Positions 8,395 through 17,618 of a DNA stretch of 64,000 bases are shown piece by piece. The notes beneath the pieces were generated by a model. That model searched no databases. It was not told the DNA's origin and worked only from the letters and a program-made list of their open reading frames with translations. The position numbers and the translations under genes were made by a program. Every line of letters begins with the position of its first letter. The stretch's first letter is position 1. The DNA is from Vreelandella profundi (lineage in GTDB: Bacteria; Pseudomonadota; Gammaproteobacteria; Pseudomonadales; Halomonadaceae), in NCBI RefSeq assembly GCF_019722725.1, contig NZ_CP077941.1, positions 1,798,001 to 1,862,000 of the forward strand, given 5' to 3'.

Positions 8395-10776
8395 TCAGCC
8401 GCGCAGCTCAGCATCAAGTTTGACACGCACTTGTGTCACGATTGAATCGACCAACTGATTGATTTCTTCATCGTTTAGCGTGCGCGATGGATGCTGCCAG
8501 GTCAAGCCCAACGCAATACTCTTGCACCCATCCGCAACGCCTTTGCCTGAATAAACATCAAATAGTTTGATATTTTGCAAGTAATCACCGGCATTCTGCT
8601 TCGCACAGTCAAGCAGCGCCTGAACGGGCGTTGCATCGCTAAGTATAAACGCGAGATCTCGGCGCACCTCAGGAAAACGCGATAACGGTTCGAACGCTGC
8701 AATCTGGCCCTGGCTTAGCGCATCTAGCCGCACTTCAAACAGCACCGCATCCATCTTCAAGCCCAGCGTTGCACGAACCTGCGGGTGCAACGTCCCAATC
8801 CAGCCTGCCGACTTGCCATTATGCAATAGCTGAGCACTTTGCCCTGGATGAAGCGCCGGATGCTCTGAAGGCTCAAAACGCCAGGCGTCTGACTCCCCGC
8901 CCAGTGCCAGCAAGCTCTCCAAATCACCTTTCAAATCGTAAAAATCAACGCGCTCTTTAGCACCACCCCAACCTTCTGCTTCCCGCGTTCCGCAGACTAA
9001 TGCACCTAGCATCGGCACTTGCGACAATGCGTCCAACTCACCGTTGAATACTAGCCCGGTTTCAAAAAGACGCACGCGCGATTGCTGGCGATTGAGGTTG
9101 TATTCCATGGCACGTACTAAGCCCGGGAACAGGCTCGCGCGCATTACCGACAAATCAGCCGAGATAGGATTAGCGAGCACGGGCGAAACGGCGTCAGGCA
9201 AAATAGCGGCCTGCAGCTCTGGTGCAACAAAACTATAGGTGATCGCCTCTTGGAAACCGCGGGCAACCATCTGGCGACGTAGCTGTGATGTAGTGAGCGT
9301 TGCTTCGTCAGCAGATCGCAGGGCTAAGCGTGCCGCTGGACGACGCACCGGCAGATTGTTATAGCCGTGAATACGCGCAATCTCTTCAATGAGGTCTTCT
9401 TCAATAGCAACATCAAAGCGCCAGCTGGGCGCAACCACGTTCCAATCACCCTCCTCCAGGCTGACACTTAGTCCCAAGCGCTGCAAGATATCGGTCACGT
9501 CGTTGCTATCAAGCGACTTGGAAAGCGCCATCTCTAAACGAGCGCTGCGCAGTACTATCGAGCGCTGCTCAGGCATATTGCCAGCACTTTGCACGTCAAT
9601 TACCGGCCCGGCCTGGCCGCCACAGATATCAATCAGCAGCTGAGTTGCTCGCTCAACGGCGAGTGACGTTAACTGCGGGTCGACGCCGCGCTCAAAGCGA
9701 TGCGAGGCGTCGGTGTGCAGCCCGTAAGAACGCGCTTGACCAGCAATGGCAAGCGGTGTAAAGAAAGCAGACTCAAGGAAAATAGTATGCGTATTTTCAT
9801 TAACGCCGGAATTTTCGCCGCCCATCACCCCTGCCATCGCTAACGGGCCAGAATGATCAGCAATCACTAGCGTCTCAGGGCGCAGCGCCACGTCACTGCC
9901 ATCAAGCAGCGTTAAACGCTCGTCAGGCTTGGCCATACGCACAACGATAGCGCCTTGAAGATTGTCACGATCAAAGGCGTGCAGCGGCTGCCCCAACTCA
10001 AGCATCACGTAGTTAGTGATGTCGACCACGGAGTCTATGGATCTCACGCCGCTACGACGTAAACGCTCGACCATCCAGAGCGGCGTTTCAGCCTGCACAT
10101 TGACGCCTTTAATAACGCGGCCAATATAGCGCGGGCACTGCTCTGGCGCCTCGACACTGACAGCAAAGCTATCGTCAATATCGGCAGCTACAGGCGTGAT
10201 TTCAGGGCCATTGACCGCCAAACGATTGAGCACCCCAACTTCGCGCGCCAGCCCCTTAATACTTAAGCAGTCACCACGATTGGGCGTCAGATCAACCTCA
10301 ATCGTCATATCATTGAGGTGCAGATACTCTCTAAAATCGGCCCCCACAGGCGCTGATGCCGACAGCACCAGAATGCCGGGTGACGTTTCTTCTTCAAGCC
10401 CCAGCTCGGATGCTGAGCAAATCATGCCACGCGACTCAACGCCGCGCAGCTTAGCTTTTTTGATCTTAAAGTCGCCCGGCAGCACACCGCCCACCTGTGC
10501 AAAGGCAATTTTCTGACCTACATCGACATTGGCAGCACCACAAACGACCTGAACAGGATCCTGGGAGCCGTCGTCAACGGTGCACACATTAAGCTTATCA
10601 GCATCGGGGTGTTTCTCTTTACTCAACACCTTTGCCACCACCACACCACTAAAGGCAGCGGCCACGGCTTCAATAGCATCAACTTCCAAGCCGGCCATGG
10701 TGATTTGATCAGCGATTGTCTGCGTATCAAGCTGCGGCGAGACCCACTCACGCAGCCACTGTTCTGAAAATTTCAT
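8395..10776 (-). CDS. pheT: Phenylalanine-tRNA ligase beta subunit
   Basis: A 793-residue subunit of the alpha2-beta2 enzyme that charges tRNA-Phe. Domains in order: N-terminal segment; OB-fold tRNA-binding domain (about 38-150, VAKVLSKEKHPDADKLNVC); B3/B4 editing domain (about 200-390) that hydrolyses Tyr-tRNA-Phe; B5 domain; a catalytic-like core (about 480-690); and the FDX-ACB anticodon-binding domain at the C-terminus beginning near FEPLSRFPEVRRDL. Length is as in E. coli (795). It starts 26 bases after pheS and is surely cotranslated with it. No missing domain was noticed. Confidence 0.97.
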   Translation of the reverse strand: MKFSEQWLREWVSPQLDTQTIADQITMAGLEVDAIEAVAAAFSGVVVAKVLSKEKHPDADKLNVCTVDDGSQDPVQVVCGAANVDVGQKIAFAQVGGVLPGDFKIKKAKLRGVESRGMICSASELGLEEETSPGILVLSASAPVGADFREYLHLNDMTIEVDLTPNRGDCLSIKGLAREVGVLNRLAVNGPEITPVAADIDDSFAVSVEAPEQCPRYIGRVIKGVNVQAETPLWMVERLRRSGVRSIDSVVDITNYVMLELGQPLHAFDRDNLQGAIVVRMAKPDERLTLLDGSDVALRPETLVIADHSGPLAMAGVMGGENSGVNENTHTIFLESAFFTPLAIAGQARSYGLHTDASHRFERGVDPQLTSLAVERATQLLIDICGGQAGPVIDVQSAGNMPEQRSIVLRSARLEMALSKSLDSNDVTDILQRLGLSVSLEEGDWNVVAPSWRFDVAIEEDLIEEIARIHGYNNLPVRRPAARLALRSADEATLTTSQLRRQMVARGFQEAITYSFVAPELQAAILPDAVSPVLANPISADLSVMRASLFPGLVRAMEYNLNRQQSRVRLFETGLVFNGELDALSQVPMLGALVCGTREAEGWGGAKERVDFYDLKGDLESLLALGGESDAWRFEPSEHPALHPGQSAQLLHNGKSAGWIGTLHPQVRATLGLKMDAVLFEVRLDALSQGQIAAFEPLSRFPEVRRDLAFILSDATPVQALLDCAKQNAGDYLQNIKLFDVYSGKGVADGCKSIALGLTWQHPSRTLNDEEINQLVDSIVTQVRVKLDAELRG

Positions 10777-10802
10777 GGTTTTTCCTGTATTCGGCAGCGG
10801 CT

Positions 10803-11837
<1,035 letters not shown>

Positions 11838-11884
11838 TTAAGCGATGTCCATCCCTGAAGATGGCGTAGCACGTTGAAGGTGGC

Positions 11885-11919
11885 AAAAAAACAGGGGAAG
11901 AGCGGCTGCTCTTCCCCTG
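11885..11919 (-). terminator. Strong Rho-independent terminator between rplT and pheS
   Basis: A perfect 12-bp stem (11892-11903 with 11908-11919, loop of four) is followed on the minus strand by seven T residues. It sits 62 bases past the rplT stop and about 60 bases before the pheS start codon. It should end or attenuate the infC-rpmI-rplT transcript. Confidence 0.9.
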
Positions 11920-11981
11920 GATGGGTCACTCTAAAATGACCTCAGGTACTTTACACGGGCAAGCGCCCAGTGCAATTTACC

Positions 11982-12335
11982 TTATTGGGCAGCCTTGGCT
12001 TTTTCCACGATGGCAGCAAATGCAGCCTTCTCGTGTACTGCCAAATCGGCCAATACTTTACGGTCGATTTCGATCCCAGCTTTCTTAAGGCCACCAACAA
12101 AGCGGCTATAAGACATACCGTTGATGCGAGCACCGGCGTTAATACGCTGGATCCACAGTGCACGGAACTGGCGCTTACGGTTACGACGATCACGGTAAGC
12201 ATACTGACCAGCTTTGATAACGGCTTGCTTGGCAACGCGGAATACACGCGAACGCGCACCGTAATAACCTTTAGCAAGTTTCAGTACTTTTTTATGGCGA
12301 CGACGCGCTACTACGCCACGTTTAACTCGAGTCAT
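11982..12335 (-). CDS. rplT: 50S ribosomal protein L20
   Basis: A 117-residue basic protein of the large subunit needed for early 23S assembly. The sequence [24 protein letters not shown] opens the long N-terminal RNA-binding tail; the globular half contains the NGMSYSRF motif and [23 protein letters not shown]. Length equals E. coli (117). In enterobacteria L20 represses its own operon by binding the rpmI leader; the short infC-rpmI gap here (82 bases) could hold such a site but I did not resolve the fold. It follows rpmI in the same operon. Confidence 0.98.
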   Translation of the reverse strand: MTRVKRGVVARRRHKKVLKLAKGYYGARSRVFRVAKQAVIKAGQYAYRDRRNRKRQFRALWIQRINAGARINGMSYSRFVGGLKKAGIEIDRKVLADLAVHEKAAFAAIVEKAKAAQ

Positions 12336-12399
12336 AACACACTCCTGACTTTAAGGCTGAGGCAAAAAAATTGTGCACTCAGAAAAACGAAAACCCGAA

Positions 12400-12594
12400 T
12401 TATAAATTCGGCAGCATACGCTGGATAAGCGCTTTATCGGACGCGTGAACCTGCTTCATACCGCGCAGTTGACGCTTACGCTTAGTCGATTTCTTGGTCA
12501 AGATGTGGCTACGAAAAGACTGCTTGTGCTTAAAGCCATTAGCGGTCTTTTTAAAGCGCTTAGCAGCGCCGCTGTTGCTTTTGATTTTCGGCAT
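12400..12594 (-). CDS. rpmI: 50S ribosomal protein L35
   Basis: A 64-residue very basic large-subunit protein. The family signature [17 protein letters not shown] opens the protein and [17 protein letters not shown] follows. Length is the norm (65 in E. coli). It sits between infC and rplT on the minus strand, in the universal bacterial order, and should be co-regulated with rplT. Confidence 0.97.
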   Translation of the reverse strand: MPKIKSNSGAAKRFKKTANGFKHKQSFRSHILTKKSTKRKRQLRGMKQVHASDKALIQRMLPNL

Positions 12595-12676
12595 GAGGAA
12601 TACTCCGCTCGATATTTTTTAGAAAATCCAGGGCCGACCACCGTATTACCGGTAGCCCGTTGGCATCGCCGTTGGA

Positions 12677-13216
12677 TCACTTCTTTTTCGGGGCAATAAT
12701 CATAATCATCTGGCGGCCTTCCATTTTCGGGAAAGACTCTACCAAGCCGATCTCTTCCAGATCAGCCGCAATCCTTTCCATCAGCTTACGGCCGATATCT
12801 TGGTGCGCCATTTCACGACCACGGAAGCGCAATGTGACTTTGCCCTTATCACCACCTTCAAGAAAGCGCGTCAGGTTTTTCAGCTTAACCTGATAATCGC
12901 CCTCATCGGTGCCAGGACGGAATTTAACTTCCTTAACCTGGATTTGCTTTTGCTTCTTCTTTTGAGCCGCTTTCTGCTTCTTGCTCTCAAAAACAAACTT
13001 ACCGTAATCCATTATCTTACAGACAATGGGATCGGCATTTGAAATTTGCACGAGATCTAAGCTTTCAGATTCAGCACGCTCTAACGCTTCGGTGGTAGGC
13101 ACTACGCCTAACTGCTCACCGTCGCTACCGATAAGACGTACTTCTTCTTCGACAATTCGCTCGTTCATTGGTGGGCGTTTATCTGCTGGACGCCCTCTCT
13201 GGTTGCTTCGCTTGAT
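12677..13216 (-). CDS. infC: Translation initiation factor IF-3, starting at an AUC codon
   Basis: A 179-residue factor that keeps ribosomal subunits apart and proofreads the start codon. The N-domain, linker ([15 protein letters not shown]) and C-domain ([38 protein letters not shown]) are all present. The first ATG (complement 13166-13168) falls inside the conserved N-terminal region and would remove about 16 residues. The reading is open upstream to an ATC at complement 13214-13216, preceded at 8 bases by AAGGAG. The resulting length (179) equals E. coli IF-3 (180) and the start reads (I/M)KRSNQRG, like the ATT-AAG start in relatives. A rare start codon makes infC self-limiting, because IF-3 rejects it. 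The start lies 12 bases after the thrS stop. Confidence 0.93.
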   Translation of the reverse strand: MKRSNQRGRPADKRPPMNERIVEEEVRLIGSDGEQLGVVPTTEALERAESESLDLVQISNADPIVCKIMDYGKFVFESKKQKAAQKKKQKQIQVKEVKFRPGTDEGDYQVKLKNLTRFLEGGDKGKVTLRFRGREMAHQDIGRKLMERIAADLEEIGLVESFPKMEGRQMIMIIAPKKK

Positions 13217-13228
13217 CGCTCCGTCTCC

Positions 13229-15151
13229 TTAGGCAATTGACGATGTCGCCAGGGCTGCTCTCTCGGCGGTGTGGCGTTCAATAAATTCATCGACCGTCAT
13301 AGTACCGAGGTTTTCGCCGCTGCGAGTTCGCACGGCCACTGAGTCAGCTTCGACTTCCTTATCTCCCACCACAAGGAGATAGGGAACTTTCTGTAACGTA
13401 TGCTCACGGATTTTAAAGCCGATCTTCTCGTTCCTCAAGTCCGCTTTAACGCGTAAGCCACTTTTTTGCAGTCGTTTCTCCAATTCAAGCGCATATTCGC
13501 GCTGCGAATCGGTAATGATCATAACCACCGCTTGCTGTGGGGCAAGCCATAATGGCATAGCGCCAGCATAATGCTCAATTAGAATCCCCAAGAAACGCTC
13601 GAAGGAGCCTAAAATCGCGCGGTGGAGCATCACAGGGGTTTTTCGTGCGCCGTCTTCATCAACGTACTGAGCCCCTAAACGCCCTGGCAAGTTAAAGTCG
13701 AGCTGTAGGGTACCACATTGCCACACACGATTCAGACAATCGCGCAATGCAAATTCAATTTTTGGGCCATAAAATGCCCCTTCACCCGGCTGAAGATCCC
13801 ACTCAAGCCCCGTTGCGTTCAATGCAGCTTCAAGCCCTTGCTCTGCCTGATCCCACATTTCAGCCTCTCCCAGGAAATCCTCTGGGCGAGTTGAAAGCTT
13901 TAACTCTACGTCGTCAAAGCCAAGCGTTTTGTACACTTGCAGCGTCAGCGCTATAAAATCTTCCGCTTCCGCTTGAATCTGCCCCTCAGTACAAAAGATA
14001 TGCGCATCGTCCTGAGTAAAACCACGCACGCGCATCAGGCCATGCAGCGAACCAGAAGGCTCATTACGATGGCAGCTGCCAAATTCAGCTAGGCGCAGCG
14101 GCAGGTCACGGTAACTCTTCAAGCCTTGATTAAACACCTGCACGTGGCAAGGACAGTTCATAGGCTTAACAGCGTATTCGCGCTTTTCAGACTCCGTGGT
14201 AAACATCAGCTCACTGTAGTGTCCCCAGTGGCCTGATTTTTTCCATAGCGATAAATCGACTACCTGCGGCGTTTTAATTTCTTGATAGCCATGCTCGCGC
14301 TGAACATTGCGCATGTACTCTTCCAATGCCTGGTACATAGTCCAGCCATTAGGGTGCCAAAACACCATGCCCGGCGCTTCTTCCTGAATATGGAACAAGT
14401 CCATTTTACGGGCAAGCTTGCGGTGGTCACGCTTTTCAGCTTCTTCCAAACGCTTGAGATAAGCCTTTAGCTGCTTTTTATCGCCCCAAGCCGTGCCATA
14501 GATGCGGGTCAGCATGGTATTAGAGGCATCGCCACGCCAATAGGCCCCCGCTAGCTTAGTAAGCTTAAAGGCCTTTAAATGGCGAGTATTCGGCACGTGC
14601 GGGCCGCGGCACATGTCGGTATATTCTTCATGATGATAAAGGCGGATGGAGGCGCCATCAGGAATACCGCTAATAATATCCTGCTTATAGGGCTCATCAC
14701 GCTGCACAAATGCCTGCATAGCCTGATCGCGATCTACGTATTCGCGCACCACATCGTACTCGCGCTCAATCAGAGACTGCATTCGCGCTTCGATCGCTTC
14801 TAGATCATCTGGCGTGATAGATTGGCCAAACTCAATATCATAATAAAAGCCGTCATCGATGACCGGCCCAATGGCCATTTTGGCAGCAGGATACATCTGC
14901 TTAACCGCATGACCAATTAAATGGGCACAGGAGTGACGAATAATTTCTACGCCTTCATCATCCCGAGCAGTAATAATTGATACGCGGGCATCTTGCTCAA
15001 TCAGATCAGCTGCATCGACCAGCACACCATCAATCTTTCCAGCAATGCAGGCCTTAGCCAAACCAGGGCCAATGGATTCTGCAAGCTGCATAATGGTTAG
15101 CGGCGCTTCAAACGTTTTTTGACTGCCATCAGGCAGAGTCACAATAGGCAT
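13229..15151 (-). CDS. thrS: Threonine-tRNA ligase
   Basis: A 640-residue class II enzyme that charges tRNA-Thr and edits mischarged serine. Domains in order: TGS (residues 1-60), editing domain with [11 protein letters not shown] and CRGPHVPNT (HxxxH and Cys-His zinc/editing residues), catalytic core with [10 protein letters not shown] (zinc cysteine), motif 2 [21 protein letters not shown] and motif 3 [18 protein letters not shown], then the anticodon-binding domain ([11 protein letters not shown] to the end). Length matches E. coli (642). AAGGAAT precedes the ATG. It is the first gene of the thrS-infC-rpmI-rplT-pheST-ihfA block. Its leader contains a tRNA-Thr anticodon mimic (15173-15193), so it is probably self-repressed at translation. 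Confidence 0.97.
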   Translation of the reverse strand: MPIVTLPDGSQKTFEAPLTIMQLAESIGPGLAKACIAGKIDGVLVDAADLIEQDARVSIITARDDEGVEIIRHSCAHLIGHAVKQMYPAAKMAIGPVIDDGFYYDIEFGQSITPDDLEAIEARMQSLIEREYDVVREYVDRDQAMQAFVQRDEPYKQDIISGIPDGASIRLYHHEEYTDMCRGPHVPNTRHLKAFKLTKLAGAYWRGDASNTMLTRIYGTAWGDKKQLKAYLKRLEEAEKRDHRKLARKMDLFHIQEEAPGMVFWHPNGWTMYQALEEYMRNVQREHGYQEIKTPQVVDLSLWKKSGHWGHYSELMFTTESEKREYAVKPMNCPCHVQVFNQGLKSYRDLPLRLAEFGSCHRNEPSGSLHGLMRVRGFTQDDAHIFCTEGQIQAEAEDFIALTLQVYKTLGFDDVELKLSTRPEDFLGEAEMWDQAEQGLEAALNATGLEWDLQPGEGAFYGPKIEFALRDCLNRVWQCGTLQLDFNLPGRLGAQYVDEDGARKTPVMLHRAILGSFERFLGILIEHYAGAMPLWLAPQQAVVMIITDSQREYALELEKRLQKSGLRVKADLRNEKIGFKIREHTLQKVPYLLVVGDKEVEADSVAVRTRSGENLGTMTVDEFIERHTAERAALATSSIA

Positions 15152-15172
15152 TCAGATTCCTTGAGCGCAGTG

Positions 15173-15193
15173 GTGATCCATACCAAGGATCAC
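15173..15193 (-). promoter_or_regulatory. thrS translational operator: anticodon-arm mimic of tRNA-Thr(GGU)
   Basis: On the minus strand a perfect 7-bp stem GTGATCC/GGATCAC closes a seven-base loop TTGGTAT. Read as an anticodon loop (positions 32-38) this gives U33, anticodon GGU at 34-36 and A37, exactly a threonine anticodon. The stem ends 21 bases before the thrS ATG. In E. coli, ThrRS binds a comparable stem-loop in its own leader (with CGU in the loop) and blocks the ribosome. The sequence match is direct; binding here is inference. A second acceptor-like arm was not resolved upstream. Confidence 0.75.
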
Positions 15194-15273
15194 ATATCGC
15201 TATCAATGGTCTTGGGAGGCAAAGAGCTTAACAACATAAACAGCGGCAAGCCTAACAGACTTAGCGCTGCCTC

Positions 15274-15303
15274 AAAATAAAAACGGGAGGCCAAGGCCTC
15301 CCG
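15274..15303 (-). terminator. Rho-independent terminator of the OmpA-like lipoprotein gene
   Basis: A 9-bp perfect stem (15284-15292 with 15295-15303) is followed on the minus strand by TTTTTATTTT. It lies about 68 bases past the stop codon of the lipoprotein gene and in front of the thrS leader. Confidence 0.88.
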
Positions 15304-15371
15304 CTTCTGTACCAAACTCTTGCTGACTAATCGCTATCTGCGCTTAGCACAACCAGCAAAAATAGGTGTGA

Positions 15372-16250
15372 TTACTTCCACTCGTCCAATTCTACACGAC
15401 GGTTCTCGAAGCGACCTTCTTCAGTTTCGTTAGAAGCAACTGGCTGCTCTTCACCGAAACCTACAGACTGCATGCGGTTAGAAGCTACACCGCGGCTAGC
15501 TAGGTAGCGCGCAACAGACTCGGCACGCTCTTGTGACAAGTTTTTGTTGTACGCATCAGGACCACGTGAATCAGTGTGACCTTCGATGCTTACACGTACG
15601 TCGGTGTTATTTACTAGACGCTCAGCAACACCGTTAAGTACGTTACGTGCATTAGAAGTCAAATCTGCAGAGTCAAATTCAAAGTTAACGTCACGCAGTA
15701 CAACGCTGTCCGGGCAACCCAGGGCATTAACTTCTACGCCTGCAGGGGTGTTCGGGCACTGGTCACGATAGTCAGGCACACCGTCGTTGTCGGAATCAAG
15801 CGGGCAACCGCTAGCGTTAACTTCTACGCCAGCAGGTGTGCCTGGGCACTGATCACGGAAATCAGGCACACCATCACCATCAGAATCTAGCGGGCAGCCC
15901 TGTGCGTCAACTGCAACGCCAGCAGGCACTTCACCGAAGCTAGGGCACTGAGGAGCGACAGGCTCAGGCGTACGATCAGCACACAGCAGACCACCAATAG
16001 CACCACCAACAACAGCGCCGGTAGCGGCACCACTTTCTTCGTCAGAATCACTGCTAACTGCATAGCCAATGCTGCCAGCGATAACACTGCCTGCCAAACC
16101 GCAAACAAACGGATGGTTGTACCAGCTGCTGTCACTGCTAGCATTACTAGCGCTTGATTGGCCGGAAGACTGAGAGGCCGAGCTGGCACAGCCAGATAGA
16201 CCTACTACCAGTGCGGAACCGATTAGCAAGCCAGTCGTTGATTTTTTCAT
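15372..16250 (-). CDS. OmpA-family outer membrane lipoprotein with calcium-type repeats
   Basis: A 292-residue lipoprotein: signal peptide 1-20 with lipobox LSGC (Cys21), a serine-rich spacer, a glycine-zipper stretch (GAATGAVVGGAIGG), then thrombospondin type 3-like repeats (DSDGDGVPDFRDQCPGTPAGV and a second DSDNDGVPDYRDQCPNTPAGV block). The C-terminal OmpA domain starts near VNFEFDSADLTSNA, with the peptidoglycan-binding residues in EGHTDSRGPDAYN and NRRVELDEWK. It should tether the outer membrane to the cell wall, like OprF/Pal-type proteins. AAGGAG lies before the ATG. It stands alone between its terminator and an inverted repeat TGGTCA/TGACCA in the leader (16281-16296). Confidence 0.9.
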   Translation of the reverse strand: MKKSTTGLLIGSALVVGLSGCASSASQSSGQSSASNASSDSSWYNHPFVCGLAGSVIAGSIGYAVSSDSDEESGAATGAVVGGAIGGLLCADRTPEPVAPQCPSFGEVPAGVAVDAQGCPLDSDGDGVPDFRDQCPGTPAGVEVNASGCPLDSDNDGVPDYRDQCPNTPAGVEVNALGCPDSVVLRDVNFEFDSADLTSNARNVLNGVAERLVNNTDVRVSIEGHTDSRGPDAYNKNLSQERAESVARYLASRGVASNRMQSVGFGEEQPVASNETEEGRFENRRVELDEWK

Positions 16251-16557
16251 GCAAGACTCCTTCTTGATCCAATGCTGAAATGGTCATAAGTGACCAAATC
16301 TATCCAATGCTTCTTATTTGCGAGAGCATCCATTTTTCGCCTGTTTCGCATTACTAAGTACAGCGCACTCAATCATAACGAAACGGTGTGCCTATCATTA
16401 ACGCTTAAGCGCAAGAAGGCAACAATGCCAAGATATCAACTTCTTGCCAATACCGACATCATTCAGCATAGCAAAAATGCCACAATGGGCACTAAAAAAT
16501 TTGCGATGCCTTTTGGCGGCTCAATACCGCACAAAACTGATATTTCTTAATATAATC
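16251..16557. other. Intergenic region upstream of the OmpA-like gene
   Basis: About 300 bases without a convincing gene. It holds the leader of the lipoprotein gene, with AAGGAG just before the start and a perfect 6-bp inverted repeat TGGTCA-TAAG-TGACCA at 16281-16296. An 86-codon plus-strand reading has no ribosome site or family features. A definite promoter could not be picked. Confidence 0.4.
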
Positions 16558-17025
16558 TCAATGCAATGCATCTGCACCTTTGGCCCGCCATTCTAATACA
16601 GCTTTAGCCGCCTCCACTACCGCTTCTCGCATATCATCTTCTGCTGCTAATCTTTCTTTATCTTCTTGCATACGTTCACGGGCTGTCAGCTGCTGACGAG
16701 CCGAGTGAGTTTTCAAATGTCTCGTACGATTAAAGTGCTCACTAAATGCTTGAAATTCTGGCCTTTCAGCCAAGCTAGGATCAATGATCTCTAGCAGCAC
16801 CTTACAACGCCAAGCCCCCTCGGTTATATCGACCTGCTGCTGCACTAACGCACTCGCCACATAGTCGAGATTTTCCAAACTGTTCTGCAGCGCACGACTG
16901 TCTTCATCGCGTCGATACGCTTCTCTGCGAGCAACCTCTTTACGCAAGCGCCATGCATACAGGCACAGACCGATAACGGCAGCCATCGCCACCACTAATA
17001 AAATTAACGCCCCCGTTGAGCTCAT
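16558..17025 (-). CDS. DUF2489-type membrane-anchored protein
   Basis: A 155-residue protein with one N-terminal membrane helix (residues 5-25, ALILLVVAMAAVIGLCLYAW), followed by a basic, mostly helical cytoplasmic part. It resembles the DUF2489 family found in Pseudomonas and halomonads. The landmarks are the ENLDYVASALVQQQVDITEGAWRCK region, a core around EFQAFSEHFNRTRHLKTHSAR and an acid/base-rich tail. The ATG at complement 17023-17025 has GAGGAG five bases upstream; an earlier start four codons away lacks this. Function is not known. It is a single gene between the OmpA-like gene and a divergent small lipoprotein. Confidence 0.75.
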   Translation of the reverse strand: MSSTGALILLVVAMAAVIGLCLYAWRLRKEVARREAYRRDEDSRALQNSLENLDYVASALVQQQVDITEGAWRCKVLLEIIDPSLAERPEFQAFSEHFNRTRHLKTHSARQQLTARERMQEDKERLAAEDDMREAVVEAAKAVLEWRAKGADALH

Positions 17026-17338
17026 AAAACTCCTCATTAAGCGTGTAAATTGCTAGACGAAAATTGTACACCCTTATACCCCTAATAAGCTAATGGCGTA
17101 TAGTGATGCATATTAACGACACCACCAGCCTCTTTGACAAGCACCCACCAAACTTACAAAAACCCCATCACAACGACAGAATGTTCTGGTCGACATCATC
17201 TCAGTAAACAAAGCGAATAATCTGCAGCTCAGGGAAGATATCTATGCATTTACATGCAGACAGATGCAAATCTATAGTTTTAGATGTGTAATAATCAACG
17301 CTAACTTATACGAATCGCACCACCCGATGGAGTGCCTC

Positions 17339-17557
17339 ATGATTAAGCGTCGCCCTACGTTGCGCATCAAAAGCGGCTTAGCTCTTGCACCGCTTTTACT
17401 ATTGGCCGGCTGCACTACTTACACTTGGCCAGATGGCTCGAAGGAAACCGTCATTGGCGTGGTGCCCGATGATGAAAATCAACGCTATGAAGAACAACAA
17501 GCTGATGGGGTACGATATCGCATTCCCGATGAAATCCCGGATACCCGCAGTGAATAA
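17339..17557 (+). CDS. Small lipoprotein, unknown function
   Basis: A 72-residue predicted lipoprotein. The signal peptide MIKRRPTLRIKSGLALAPLL is followed by lipobox LAGC, then a short mature part of about 45 residues (TTYTWPDGSKETVIGVVPDD and an acidic C-terminal tail). The ATG at 17339 has GGAG six bases upstream. Earlier in-frame codons precede the ribosome site and were excluded. No catalytic motif is visible. It could be a small envelope or stress lipoprotein. The 300 bases upstream (17026-17338) are AT-rich and probably contain the promoter, but I could not define it. Confidence 0.75.
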   Translation: MIKRRPTLRIKSGLALAPLLLLAGCTTYTWPDGSKETVIGVVPDDENQRYEEQQADGVRYRIPDEIPDTRSE

Positions 17558-17593
17558 AGATGCAGTGAATAAAAATAGTTTGGCTAGCATAAA

Positions 17594-17618
17594 CGAGGTC
17601 AGCTCACGGCTGACCTCG
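17594..17618. terminator. Hairpin shared by the convergent lipoprotein and hrpB genes
   Basis: A perfect 10-bp inverted repeat (17594-17603 with 17609-17618, five-base loop) lies between the two convergent genes and overlaps the last codons and stop of hrpB. T-rich tails are weak on both sides (CTTCTTAG and TTTATGCT), so it may act as a bidirectional terminator or an mRNA 3'-end stabiliser. Confidence 0.55.

Noticed and set aside
11951..12428. Readings of 108 and 152 codons over rplT
   Set aside because: They are other-frame images of the ribosomal protein gene.
16290..16550. 86-codon plus-strand reading in the gap next to the OmpA-like gene
   Set aside because: No ribosome site, no recognisable domain, and it begins within the leader of the lipoprotein gene.
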